Under the pieces are notes generated by a model. It did no database searches. It saw only the letters and a program-made list of their open reading frames with translations, and was not told where the DNA came from. Shown piece after piece: positions 29,001-44,000 of a DNA stretch of 64,000 bases (the stretch's first letter is position 1; each line of letters begins with the position of its first letter). A program made the translations under genes and the position numbers. Source of the stretch: Acanthopleura granulata (Eukaryota > Mollusca > Polyplacophora > Chitonida > Chitonidae). The stretch lies in assembly GCA_016165875.1 (NCBI GenBank), contig JABBOT010000033.1, positions 744,001-808,000 on the forward strand, given 5' to 3'.

Positions 29001-32000
29001 ATTACTCTGAAAGAACAACAAAATAACAGAAGCCTCAATCGCATTCTTCAAATACAGCAACAGTTTGAAATAACTGGCCTGGTCACACTGGTCTAAAACA
29101 GCGGTGGCCTCAGCAACACTGGTCTGAAACAGTCTGAAACAACAGTGGCCTCAATCACACTAGTCTGAAACAACAGTGTCCTCAATCACACTGGTCTGAA
29201 ACAACAGTGTCCTCAATCACACTAGTCTGAAACAACAACAGTGTCCTCAATCACACTGGTCTGAAACAACAGTGTCCTCAATCACACTAGTCTGAAACAG
29301 TCTGAAACTACAGTGGCCTCAATCACACTAGTCTGAAACAACAAGAGTGGCCTCAATCACACTGGTCTGAAACAACAGTGTCCTCAATCACACTAGTCTG
29401 AAACAGTCTGAAACAACAGTGTCCTCAATCACACTGGTCTGAAGCAACAGTGTCCTCAATCACACTAGTCTGAAACAGTCTGAAACTACAGTGGCCTCAA
29501 TCACACTAGTCTGAAACAACAAGAGTGGCCTCAATCACACTGGTCTGAAACAACAAGAGTGGCCTCAATCACACTGGTCTGAAACAACAGTGTCCTCAAT
29601 CACACTGGTCTGAAACAGTCTGAACCAACAGTGTCCTCAATCACACTAGTCTGAAACAGTCTGAAACAACAAGAGTGGCCTCAATCACACTGGTCTGAAA
29701 CAGTCTGAAACAACAGTGTCCTCAATCACACTGGTCTGAAACAACAGTAGCCTCAATCACACTGGTCTGAAACAACAGTGTCCTCAATCACACTGATCTG
29801 AAACAACAAGAGTGTCCTCAATCACACTGGTCTGAAACAAGAGTGGCCTCAATCACACTGGTCTGAAACAACAGTGGCCTCAATCACACCGAGGGGGCCT
29901 CCGTGGCTCAGTCGGTTAGCGCGCTAGCACAGCACAATGACCGAAGCCTCCCACCAATGCAGTCATGAGTTCAAGTCCAGCTCATGCTGGCTTCCTCTCC
30001 CACCGTATGTGGGAAGGGCTGCCAGCAACCTGAGGATGGTCGTGGGTTTCCCCCGCGCTCTGCCCGGTTTCCTCCCACAATAATGCTTGACGCCGTTGTA
30101 TAATTGAAATATTCTTGAGTACAGCGTAAAACACCAATCAAACAAATAAATAAATAAATAAATCAATCACACTGGTCTGAAACAAACAAATCAGTTTCAC
30201 ATAACAACAGATGTTTAAACCCACAGCCACTCAGAGTGGCTCCCACATTCGCGCATACTGTCCAGAGTGAACCACATCATCTTTATCAATAAGTGCAGAA
30301 ATTTTGTTTCAAGTCATCATAAACTGATGTATCCGATTTATAAAAGCTGAAAGTTATCACCAATTTCTCATGAACTTAGCACGAGCTTTTCAAGAAATCC
30401 ACTAGTACATGTATGCTTGAGGAGATTTCTTCTCTCAGGAAGATTTCACAAGAGTCTTACATGTAATTGATTTATTTATTTATTTGATTGATGTTTTACG
30501 CCATACTCAAGAATATTTCACTTATATGACTTCGACCAGCATCATGGTGGGAGGAAACCGGGCACAGCTCGGAGGAAACACACGACCTTCCGCAGGTTGC
30601 TGGTACACCTTCCTACGTACAGCCGGAGAGGAAGCCAGCATGAGCTGGACTTGAACTCACAGCGACCGCATTGGGGAGAGGCTTTCTGGGTCATTGCGCT
30701 GCGATAACACGCTAACCGACTGAGCCATGGAGGCCCCCGACTTACATGTAAGGGAACACCTTACCTGCAAGGGAACATCTTACCTGTAAGGGAACTGTGG
30801 CCCGCGTGGTGTGTAAATGTGCCAGGGTTAACAAGTCCACCAGTGTCTTAATACCATTGGAATCCATAATCTCTTTCACATTTTTCTGAAATCACAGCGA
30901 CAGACTAATAAAGAAAGATTCAAAATTCAACTGGCTTTAATAATGAACTGTCACTAACACATATTCAAAATGAAATTTCTATGCAATGTAATGGAACTTG
31001 GAAATTTCAAACATAAGTAATACACTCTATATTTATATATCTAATTTAATATCTTTTCTGCTGTTTTGGCGCTAAAACTCACATTTTCCAGTAGGATATC
31101 ATTCTATTTTCCATGCAAACCTCAGAAGAACAATCATATCCACAAAATCCACAATCAGGCCCACAAAATTCTCAGAATCAGGTAACATGAACAAATCTGT
31201 CACGGATGACACTGTAGGCCATTGAGGATAATTACTGGAATCAGCTTACCGGATGCAGGATGAGCTTATTGAGGAAATGTACCAGTCTATCTCTCTCCAG
31301 TCGGTCTGAGCACTGAAAAACATGACACTTGTGCTGATTACTTCCCTCACAAAATCCAATTCAAATGTGTCAATTCAAAGAATTAATACCCCAGGTTAAC
31401 GAGGTTTTCAAGAGGCTGTGAGATGCACCTGTGCACAAAACCATTACAAAAACGGGACAATATATGCAGCAGTTATTTCATAAAAGATAATGACCAATCA
31501 GAACCTAGGAAATCACTAAATATGTAAAAATTATACACTGAACCCACTGGTTTTTGGGTGTGATCATATCATGTCATGCCCAAATAACTTGAATAAGGTA
31601 TTGCCTGGAACCCAGAGTGGGAAAGATGTACCCGCCAGATGGACAGAAAGACTGATCCAATTTAAGATCCTTTGTTTTCTCCAAACAGAAATATAAAAAT
31701 CAACAAATGAAAGACTGACTTCAAGCTATATTTCAGATTGATTTCAGTAAGCCAATTAAATGTCTGTGAAGTCTGACTTCATTTGTAAAAATAAAAAAGT
31801 TAACTTTGACCAGAAATACAGATAGTCAGTACTTCACATGATACTCAACATGATTTCAGGTATGTGAATGCAGTCGGGTATGTGAATGCAGTCTGGTGTG
31901 TGAAGGCAGTCGGGTATGTCAATGCAGTCGAGTATGTCAATGCAGTCGGGTGTGTGAATGCAGTCAGGAGTGTGAATGCAGTCGGGTGAGGGAATGCAGT

Positions 32001-35000
32001 TGGGTGTGTGAATGCAGCCGGGTGTGTGAATGCAGACAGGTATGTAAATGCAGTCAGTAGTGTGAATGCAGTCGGGTGAGTGAATGCAGTCGGGTGTGTG
32101 AATGTAGTCGGGTATGTGAATGCAGTCAGCAGTGTGAATGCAGTCGGGTGAATGAATGCAGTCGGGTGAGTGAATGCAGTTGGGTGTGTGAATGCAGTCG
32201 GGTATAATTGTGAAGGAAATCTGAAGAACTACTGCATCTGTACCAACTCCACTTTCTGAGCACACTTGACATGTATTTATTTATTTGATTTGTGTTTTAC
32301 GCCGTACTGGAATATATTTCACTTGTATGATGGCGTCCAGCATTTTAATGGTGGTAGTTCACGTGTAAGGCGTTACCTACCCTTTCCAGCATGCCTACGA
32401 TGTAGCGCGTGTCATTGAAGGCGCCTATTTCCTCATGACATCGGCCGTAGACGATCGTCATGGCCTGAAGACACATACACTTCATGTTGGTTTTAGACGT
32501 CAACAGAAAACGGTGATACAAATCATTGAAGAACTCGTACCTGAGGAAAAAAATAATTGAAATGCAGACTGACAGAAAAAAAAATATAATCTGACAAGTT
32601 CCTGTGTTTATTTTTTTTCAATCATATAGAAAAATTTAAGCAAACATAATGATGTCAAGAAGAAAGGTCATATGAAATTATTAACTCATAGTTCACTATA
32701 AATCCAGAACATTGACAGAATGGCAGTAAATAAAGTAATGCCAAGAGGCTTCTTGCCAAAAAAAAAAAAATGGAAAAAAAAAAACAAGCAAAAAAACCCC
32801 CAAAAAGCAAAGAGGTTAAAATGTTACTTAAGCCATTGTATACCGTACTTTCAAAGTGACCTTTTTGCAAGGTTGGGGGGCGGACTTGGTTGGTCACGAC
32901 AGCATGCCACGAAGGGAACTAATTTGTTTTCACACTGCTGAGCACTTGACAACAGTTTGCACCGCGGGGGTGCATGGGAATAAACTATGATCACATGCTG
33001 GGCTGAAGACGTGATCTCTGTCCTAAGCTTTGATGGTGTCACCGCTGTATGTCACAGGGTTGTGTTTGAAAATGATTAGGCCAAAAGTCCTACCTTGCAT
33101 AGTGTGCTGTAATTGGTGAAAATCAGTGAAATCTAGCTCCATAAAATTCATTTCTGTGCTTACATCTGTCTAACATTACTCAACTCGCTGAACCTTTCCC
33201 GAAATCCATCATGCAATTTTACTTCCTGTCTCGGAGTTCATGTCAGTAATGGACGCTTCCTCTCACTAAAACTAGGCCTCATCGCTTTGCATCGGCAACA
33301 AGATTTAAAAACCTACGAGACACTCAACATGGTGAATGCAAGGTGACCTTGATTATTTCAGAGGTCCTGCGAAGCAGTTGTACTAGTCAACTTCCATTTT
33401 GGCAAACAAATGACTTTAACAATGTGCAAAGTGATCGCCTCTGATGTCGCTGGTACATGTATTTATAATTTTAAAACTTGAATTGTAAGGAACTGTGGTG
33501 AAATTGCGCATAACTTCTCAAGCAGTCACGGTACTGATAACTGAAAGTTTATTCATGTAATTTACGAATTCGTATAATCAGGTAAAAAATAGTCTCTACA
33601 GTGGGATATTTTCTAGGCTTATTAAACATCAGTAATTAAAGTCTGTGAATTGTGAACAAACAAAAAGATTTAGTGTAATACGGTGTGCGGAAGTTTGTAA
33701 ACCCCCATTTACGTCCATCAGAGTGAATCATCAATATTATGTACATAACCAATTTTCTTGGTGGCAGTGAATGTTTTAAACCTGAATCAAATATGTCCTT
33801 AATTTGTACACTGGCCCTTCATACAGTACACATGTATGTACTGTATAATGACAGAGACAAAAAAAAGATGCATTTGGTGGTTGGAGGGAGGAGGGGGGAG
33901 TTCAGGAGTTGGCTGAGGCTTCTGATCGTGGGAACTTGATGTAGGGCCTTCAATAACCATTACACAGTTGCAAATTCAGTACAAATCTCAGAAGCCTTGA
34001 AACACTGCCCAGTGTTTATGTCACTATGCAGTACACTGACTTTCATTGAACTGGCCGTCTCACATCAGCCACTTCTAATGATGTATGTCACCATACTCTT
34101 CAAAACATGGGTGAGCCTAGGTTCCAATTTCTGTGCTTTTCTAATAAAGGACACCCACTCTTAAAATTACCACCAAATCCTCACAAAAAAATATTAAACT
34201 GGCTTGCACGCTTTCCGTGAAGACGTATGTAAATCCAGGGTCTACAACCCATCACTTCTTGGCAGCTAATTGGCATAAGAATGCGACTGGCGCAGCTGCG
34301 GAAAATATTGACAGTTCATTTTACGGAACTATTGAATTACAAAAAGGCCTACATGGACAGGCTATACCTGTGCCAAAAATGACACTTTGCCTCTGTTAAA
34401 ATGCGCTTTCCGAAGTCACAAAGCAGCAGGTACAGGTGCCGTAAAGGTGACACAGGTGCGTAAAGGTGACACAGGTGCCGTAAAGGTGATATAGGTGCCG
34501 TAAAGGTGACAGAGGTGCGTAAAGGTGACATAGGTGCCGTAAAGGTGACACAGGTGACCGAGCAGCAAGACTCGCAGCCAAAATTTCTACGTCAGCCAGT
34601 AAAAGACGCATACTTTTACAATGATAGTTGTGGGTTTGAAAAGTACAGAAGGGATATTTTTGTGTAACGGTATACAACATGCAGAACACCACCATAAGCA
34701 CTGGTAACATTTTATCCTGATAGCGACTTGGATTATCACTCAACACTCGAGATCTTCACTTCGTGCACATATGCATGCATCTGTTGGTAAGCGTCTCTTT
34801 TTGACTTGTTACTACGACCGTGATGCAGACACGAGCGCTCGGATGTGCTTGCTGGCTGGCCAGTGTTGTTGTTGTTGTACACAGTCTACCACTGGAAGCA
34901 CATCCTGGATCCCCTAGAATGCGACGTGTGTCTTTGGCAAATGGGCTTAGCCCCAACCTACTCATTTGCCAAGGCATAAACTGACCGCGAGCTTTTCATG

Positions 35001-38000
35001 CATTGGGCTCCCACCTTTCCCATCCCCTTGTGAAAAGGTCGCGGAATTATGGTAGCTCCTATACAGGGTAGCCATTTTCAAAAATAATTACAATTTCAGT
35101 TTCTTTAATTGCCTTCTTTGGGAGTTGTTCTTTAACACTGACACCTAAAATAAAAATTCTTAATGTTTCTGACAAATAAAAGTTTTCTTTCACTTTAAAC
35201 AACGAAAGTCAGCTTACGATTTTTTGATGGCACTCGTTTCTTCTGATTCTGTGTCCTCTTCCAACAGAAGCCTCAGATAATAGTCCCCTGAAATGTCAGA
35301 GTTCACGTGTTTACATTTCCAAGGATTTCTTGTAGATAATATACTTCTTACTCATTAGAATCACAGTTCACAGTTATACACTGCCAAGGAATTCTTACAG
35401 ATAATAATCCCCTGAAATGTCAGAGTTCACATGTTTACATTTCCAAGGATTTCTTGTAGATAATATACTTCTTACTCATTAGAATCACAGTTCACAGTTA
35501 TACACTGCCAAGGAATTCTTACAGATAATAATCCCCTGAAATGTCAGAGTTCACATGTTTACATTTCCAAGGATTTCTTGTAGATAATACAACTCTCAAT
35601 CATTAGAATTCACAGTTCACAGTTATACACTGCCAAGGAATTCTTGCAGATAATACAACTTTCACTCATTAGAATCACAGTTCACAGTTATACACTGCCA
35701 AGGAATTCTTACAGATAATAATCCCCTGAAATGTCAGAGTTCACATGTTTACATTTCCAAGGAATTCTTGTAGATAATACAACTCTCAATCATTAGAATT
35801 CACAGTTCACAGTTATACACTGCCAAGGAATTCTTGTAGATAATACAACTCTCAATCATTAGAATTCGCAGTTCACAGTTATACACTGCCAAGGAATTCT
35901 TGTAGATAATACAACTCTCAATCATTAGAATTCACAGTTCACAGTTATACACTGCCAAGGAATTCTTGTAGATAATACAACTCTCAATCATTAGAATTCA
36001 CAGTTCACAGTTATACACTGCCAAGGAATTCTTGTAGATAATACAACTCTCAATCATTAGAATTCACAGTTCACAGTTATACACTGCCAAGGAATTCTTG
36101 TAGATAATACAACTCTCAATCATTAGAATTCGCAGTTCACAGTTATACACTGCCAAGGAATTCTTGTAGATAATACAACTCTCAATCATTAGAATTCGCA
36201 GTTCACAGTTATACACTGCCAAGGAATTCTTGTAGATAATACAACTCTCAATCATTAGAATTCGCAGTTCACAGTTATACACTGCCAAGGAATTCTTACA
36301 GATAATAATCCCCTGAAATGTCTGAGTTCACATGTTTACATTTCCAAGGATTTCTTGTAGATAATACAACTCTCACTCATTAGAATTCACAGTTCACAGT
36401 TATACACTGCCAAGGAATTCTTACAGATAATAATCCCCTGAAATGTCAGAGTTCACATGTTTACATTTCCAAGGAATTCTTGTAGATAATACAACTCTCA
36501 CTCATTAGAATTCGCAGTTCACAGTTATACACTGCCAAGGAATTCTTGTAGATAATACAACTCTCACTCATTAGAATTCGCAGTTCACAGTTATACACTG
36601 CCAAGGAATTCTTGTAGATAATACAACTCTCAATCATTAGAATTCACAGTTCACAGTTATACACTGCCAAGGAATTCTTGTAGATAATACAACTCTCAAT
36701 CATTAGAATTCACAGTTCACAGTTATACACTGCCAAGGAATTCTTGTAGATAATACAACTCTCAATCATTAGAATTCGCAGTTCACAGTTATACACTGCC
36801 AAGGAATTCTTGTAGATAATACAACTCTCAATCATTAGAATTCGCAGTTCACAGTTATACAATGCCAAGGAATTCTTGTAGATAATACAACTCTCAATCA
36901 TTAGAATTCGCAGTTCACAGTTATACACTGCCAAGGAATTCTTGTAGATAATAATCCCCTGAAATGTCAAAGTTCAGATTTTCACACTGACAAGGATTTC
37001 ACAGACATAATAATTTCCTAAAATGCCAATCATGGTTTACAGTTATACAATGCCAAAAATTTCTTGTAAATAATAAAACAAAGTTTATATTTTTACATTG
37101 CCAAGGATTTCCTAGCGATAATAATTCCCTACAATATCAGTCACATGTTTAAATTTTTTTTCACACTCCTGATTCAAAATTCCATGAAATATCAGTCAGT
37201 GTATACATTTTAAGACTCCCCAGGACTTCATATCAGTCAAAATCTCTTCAAACATCTTTCAGATTTTACTTTTCTACACTGCTAAGTACTTCCTACAGAT
37301 AATTTATTAATTTCTTTCAAGTTTTATTTATTGCTGTACTGAGGAATATTTCATTTGTACAGTTGGTGGTGGGAGGAAACCTATGACCATTCAAAGATTT
37401 TCAACAGACCTTGCCATGTACAATCAGAGAGGAAACCAGAATGAGCTGGATTTACTGGTACAGGAACACCATTGGTGAGATGCTCCTTATTTACTGCACT
37501 CCGTTACCACAGTAACCCCTTGGCCAGGGAGGCCCTTCCTACAGAAAATGAAATATGCTTCAATTTCACACAGGGTGCAAAAATTCATCTTTTATACCTT
37601 CTAGTACTTCCATCACATCATACTTCAGGTACTGACCTATCTTGATTTCCTCAGAGAGACAGTTGTACGGGACTTCAAACTCCTGGTGATTCCAGGCAAT
37701 GATGTGAGTCGCTCCCAGCTCACGGTCCACCATGAATGCCCGGATTTCGTTCTCTAACGCCTCCCGCAGCTCTTCTCTTGTCTACAAAAACAATGTCAGG
37801 CAGTCAATGCATTTTATCTGCAGAAATTCGACTTCTGTCTCCTGGATGTTCTAGACATTATACTTGGCAACGATGATGGTATAAAGGTTGACGGGGAGAA
37901 AACATGTCACTGAGTCTGGTATAAAGCTGGTGCTCAGGCAAGAAAGCAGGGACTGCTAGAAGATCAGGAAATGGCCAAAACTATACACAAAATTATATAG

Positions 38001-41000
38001 TAATAAAAGCGCAAAATTTGTATGAATTGTGAAAACTTTCATGTGTGTGACCATTAAATAGCACACAATCTCGTTGGCTCAGCCAATGGGAGCAGCCTTC
38101 CAGCAGGTATTCTCATTGGCTGAACCAGCAGAAGACCCGTTCCCATTGGTTCAGCCAATGGGGAACCTCTCCTGCCAAAGGCCAATCCGGGTCAAAGTTG
38201 AGTAAGCTATCGTATATTCCTGCATTCATACTTGCGTTTTGTAGGAAAAGCCAAAAACCCTTTATCTGCACATTCGCTTGAGAACAATGGTCCTCAGCTC
38301 AGGTATACCACTGGAGCTACATTTCAGCGACCATTCTCATTTGAGAACGGACTTTGATATTTGGTGAAAATGTTCTGAATGGAAAACTTTCTGAATACTG
38401 TACTATTACAAGAACGGTAAATTCAAAGACGTTCAACTCTCAACATATTTCGTGAGATTTACCTCATTCACATTTAGCTGGTGCTTTAGATATCCACAGG
38501 GAGACAAACAAAAAAAGGCAAAGATAACTGGCCAAACCTTGTAATTCCAGATGAGGTTGGGTTTTGCGTGGTCTCTGTTGAAATGATAGTAAAACAAGGG
38601 CCAGTTCGCTTCACTCTTGATCCTCTGACGCCGCTTCCTTAACACGATCGGTTTGTCATTGGCATTCTGCCAAGAAAAAAATAAAAGAAAGACGACATTT
38701 CAATTATGGTAGCCTTCATAACTTTTTTTTTTTATAACTTGTCTGTCTAGCAAATGTTTGATTTTTTCATTTCCCTGTATTTCAGTCACTGTACCTTGGG
38801 TTTCATGATGTATGCCTCTATTCAAAGGTAGAAACAACTTGTTGGAAAGTTCCAGCAACACATTTAGGACTGTAGTAAATCATGTGTTATGACTACATAT
38901 ATGTGCATTGTAATAAAAAAAATAGGTCATAAATTTATCGAAAAAATAATGAAGCTCATGAACTATACATATATTTCCAATGTCAGAAAATGAACTCCTG
39001 TTCAGAGAAATATGTATTGGTTGATTTCTTGTTGCAGATTGCAGGTGCATGGATCACACTGACAACTGCCCTTTCATGTGCAGATTGCAGGTGCATGGAT
39101 CACACTGATAACTGACCTTTCATGTGCAGATTGCAGGTGCATGGATCACACTGATAATTGCCCTTTCATGTGCAGATTGCAGGTGCATGGATCACACTGA
39201 TAACTGTCCTTTCGTGTGCAGATTGCAGGTGCATGGATCACACTGATAACTGCCCTTTCGTGTGCAAAAAGCTTGACGAATCAGAGTACCTGTTTTTTCT
39301 CGAGTCCGACGCGAGCTCTCCAGTGTTGGAGGAAGTGATCGATCTTCTTCTCTATCACGCGCCACTGCGCGTTCATGCGGTTACGATTTTGATGATCCTG
39401 AAAAGACAACCCAAAACATATCCTGTCTTTGAAAGACATTTACATCAGAAGTTCCTGTTAATTTTCCCTGCGGGTCCTATCGCTGGATTAGTCGGTTACA
39501 CACAGGAATGTTTTAGTTTTGCTTACAAGTAGCTTCATGTGAGCAGATTTAAATGGCAAAGTGGGACGTTCGGTTTGCTGGGCAGAGGAAATCCGAGTGA
39601 CTCAAGTTCTACACCAACTTGATGAAAATTGCTTCAGGTGTTCAAGAGATATCTCAAAACGCAACTCAAATTACCCAAATTACATTGAAAAAATTGTCCA
39701 CGGTCACTGAGCTTTAACAGCATGTTTCCCGATGCCTAACTCTGCACGTGGGGTAGGGGTGGTAAAAAGTTTACAAGGAAATAGGCAGACGATCAGACGG
39801 CAAGATGGACAGAAGGACTTCAACCTCTACGACAATACCCCTACATCAGTCTTGTTGATTGGGTAAACACTGTACCTGTGAAGTGAGTTTCTCACCAGAA
39901 GAACAAGTTTCTCACATGTACATTGTGCTTCTCACCTGTGAAGTGAGTTTCTCACCTGTGAACTGTGTTTCTCACCTGTGAACTGAGTTTCTCACCTCTG
40001 AACTATGTTTCTCACCTGTGAACTGAGTTTCTCACCTGTGAACTGCATTTCGCACCTGTGAAGTGAGTTTCTCACCTGTGCTAGCTTGACGTTGTCCCGA
40101 ATGTGAAGAAGATCATCCTCGGAGGCTGGGACATCGTCAGGCGAGTCCAGGTACAACAGCAGTCCATTGGGCTGACAAAAAACGAAGAGAGAGATGTAGA
40201 ACGGCTAGGAGATTTCATTTCAATCGGCAGTTCTATGAGAAGATACACGTAATCAATTGGGGAGTTTTGAGATCAAAATCTTTCGTTCCTCAAGGTAACA
40301 AAAACATAGTCCTATTGTATCATGTGATCTGTCAAAAGTGTCAGGCAACTTACGTTGACATTAATTTATGGGTCACCTATATCTCTGCCTTTCGGAAGCA
40401 CAAACGACATCACCATCCTTCAGGAACTTGTCAATATTACAAACAATCAGCCTCTCAAATTTCTCCATCGTCATTACTGGTCGCCTGTTCAAAACAGCTT
40501 TTTGTAAAACTTTACCGAGTTGTCCCTAAAATGTCCCAAAAAATAGTTGCCTAACATTTCTGACAGGTCACCTGGCACGGTAGGACTTATTTTACCTTCA
40601 CCAATAAAACAGTTCGAACTCGAAAATCCTCTACTGAACAACTTGTTTGATCACTTCAAACCTGTGTCTGCGTCTTTCAAATTCCCGTTTACAACACAGC
40701 AATCCAGTCCCAAAGCTGGTGCATTTACATGACTGCCTGAATGCATGCTTGATGGTGATGAGAACAGGGGATGAGAACAGGGGATGAGAACGGGCGATGA
40801 GGAGAACAGGGGATGAGAACAGGGGCTGAGAACAGGGGATGAGAACAGGGGATGTACTCACCATAAGTCTCCTCAGCAAGCCCATCGCAGTGGGGTGACC
40901 CGTTACCCACAAGCCGACGAGATGGCGACTTAGCTGCCTGCAAGTAGAACAGAGGGACATGTTGAAATGGAAGTTAAATGAAGGCGTTGAAATGGAAGTT

Positions 41001-44000
41001 GAATGGAAGGAAGTGATAAAAAGATAGTTGAACTGAGAGAGATGTTTAAATGAAAGTTGAATGGAGGGAGATGTTGAAATGGAAGTTGAATGGAGGGAGA
41101 TGTTGAGTGGAAGTTGAATGGAGGGAGATGTTGAAACAGAATCTGAATGGAGATGACAAAGCGGAAGATGAGTGGAGAGAGATTTGGAAATGAAAGTTGA
41201 AGGGAGGGAGATGTTGAAATGCAAGTTGAACGGAGGGAGACGTTGAAATGAAAGTTCAACGGAGAGAGATGTCTGAACAGAAGTTGAAAGGAGAGAGATT
41301 TTATAACAGAAGTTGAATGGACAGAGATGCTGAAACAAAAGCTGAATGGATGGAGATGTTGCAACGAAAGTTGAATGTACAGAGATGTTGAAACGCAGTT
41401 GAATGGAGGGAGACATTGAAATGAAAGTTGAATAGAAGGAAAAGTTGAATAGAAGTTGTTGGGGGTCTCTGTGGCCGACAGCGTCAGTGCGCCAGTGTGT
41501 TGTAATGACATATGTGCCTCTCGCCAATGTGGTGGCTGTGAGTTCAAGTCCAGCTCATCCTCGCTTCCTCTTCAACTGTATGTGGGAAGGTGGGAAGCAA
41601 CCTGCCGATGGTTGTGGGTTTTCTCCCACCATAATGATGGGCGTCGTGGTATAAGTGAAATATTCTTGAATGCGAGTGAAAACCCACCAAAAAATTCATT
41701 TATTTGATTGGTGTTTTATGCTGCACTCAAGAATATTTCATTTATATGATGGCGAGCAGCATTATGGTGGGAGGAAACCAGGCAGGGCCAGTGGGGAAAC
41801 CCATGGCAGAATTTATTCATTTCATTAGTGTTTTATTTATACAATAGTGGCCAGCATTTCGATAGGAGGAAACAGGGCAGACTCCATGGGGAAACCAATA
41901 AAGCCATCTGAAGCAAATAAATAAATGAAAAAGAAGTTGAAAAGAGGCAAATGTTGAAAGAAGACAAATGTAATGAAACAGAAAACGCACACGTCTGAAA
42001 ACTGACTGAGTTACCTGTAAGCCAAGAAGAGGCGATCAAATTGTAAATATGATGAATAACATAAAATTTTCGACCATGACACATTTTACCTCATTCTGAA
42101 AATTGGAAAATTTTAGGCCTTTAACCATACACAAATCTCCCAGAATATCTCAGTGATAGGGTGAATACCACTCATGTTTGGCAAGGACTTGTCCCCCCTA
42201 GGGGGATACCTGTTGGTGAGCATCCTGTTGTCTGTGCTCTGAGTGAACATCGCCGTCAGCAGATGTTTGGGCAGCGCCCCCTCCCCCAGAGCCAGGTCCT
42301 GCATCTTAGCAGCAATCTCTGCATCACCTTCCTGCAACAACAACACTGACTTGTGTTTGATCTATTAAACTTTTGCTCCTCACTATAGTAGTCAATTTGC
42401 CTGATGCCAAAGATTCTGTTTATCTTCAACAGAAAAACTCTCTTTTTTGTTTTCTTTTTTTCTATCTGAAACAATGTGAGTTTTAGCACCAAAAATAAAA
42501 CACTTTATGGAATTTTCAGCACAATTAGACGATTTGTTTTCTTCATTTGTTCCATGCTTTACTTCACAAACATTTTTTTTTGAAGTACAGGAAACTGTTA
42601 AGGATACCACAGCATGTCCAAAATCCAGGACAAATCGTCTGACATACAGCCACAGCTCTACAAATGATACTTGGAAACTCAAACCTCTGTTAGTTTTAGA
42701 TGTTACAAGCAGATTTATAAGCAACTCGGTTGGTTGGTTGGTCATTCAGTCAGCCTGTCTATTTAGACTTCATATCTTCAATTGTCCTCTCCATTTCAGC
42801 ATCATATCTTCTGACGGCCTGACTATTTGGGCATCACATCGTCAGTTCCCATGTCTATTTTGATATCATATCTTCTGTTGGAATGTCTATTTGGACATCA
42901 TATCTTCTGTTGGACTGTCTAGTCGGACATCATATCTTCTGCTGGCCTGTCTACTTGGACATCATATCTTCTGTGGGCCTGTCTAGTCACATCATATCTT
43001 CTGTGGGCCTGTCTATTTGGACACCATATCTTCTGTGGGCCTGTCTATTTGGACATCATATCTTCTGTGGGTCTGTCTATTTGGGCATATCTTCCATTCC
43101 CCTGTCTATTTGGACATCATATCTTCTGTTGGCCTATTTGGATATCATATCGTCTGTGGGCCTGTATATTCCAACATCATATCTTCTGTCAACGTGTTTA
43201 TTTGGACATTACATCTTGTGGCGGCCTGTCTATTTGGACATCACACCTTCTGTTCACTTATTTGGATATCATATCTTCTGTGGGCTTGTATATTCCAACA
43301 TCATATCTTCTGCTGGATTGTCTACTTGGATATCATATCTTCTGTTGGCCTGTCTCTTGGCATTTCATATCTTCTGTCGATCTGTCTATTTGGACATCAA
43401 ATCTTCTGTGGGCCTGTCTACTTGAACATCATTTCTTCTGTGGGTCAGTCTATTTGAACATCATATCTTCTGTTGAGATATCTATTTGGACATCATATCT
43501 TCTGTTGACCTATCTGGATATCACATCTTCTGTTGGCCAGTCTATTTCGACATCAGATCTTCTGTTGGCTTGTATATTTGGACATAATATCTTCTCTTGT
43601 CTATTTGAACATCATATCTTCTGTCGGTCTGTCTATTTGGACATCATATCTTCTATCGGCCTGTCTATTTGGACATCACATCTTCTGTCAGCTTTTCTAT
43701 TTGGACATCATATCTTCTGTTGGATTGTCTACTTGGATATCATATCTTCTGTTGGCCTGTCTCTTTGCATTTCATATCTTCTGTCGATCTGTCTATTAGG
43801 ACATCGTATCTTCTGTTGGACTGTCTATTTGGACATCATATCTTCTGTGGGCCTGTCTACTTGGACATCATTTCTTCTGTGGGTCAGTCTATTTGGGCAT
43901 ATCTTCTATTCCCCTGTCTATTTGGATATCGTATCTTTTGTTAAGATATCTATTTGGACATCATATCTTCTGTTGGTCTATCTGGATATCACATCTTCTG

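Noticed and set aside
29887..30000. tRNA gene
   Set aside because: A and B boxes are present, but the sequence does not close into a tRNA and continues into the SINE body and (aaat)n tail.
40631..41547. 298- and 205-codon minus-strand frames rich in F-N and S-T
   Set aside because: Translations of the 29-bp array; only 40862-40937 inside them is a real exon.
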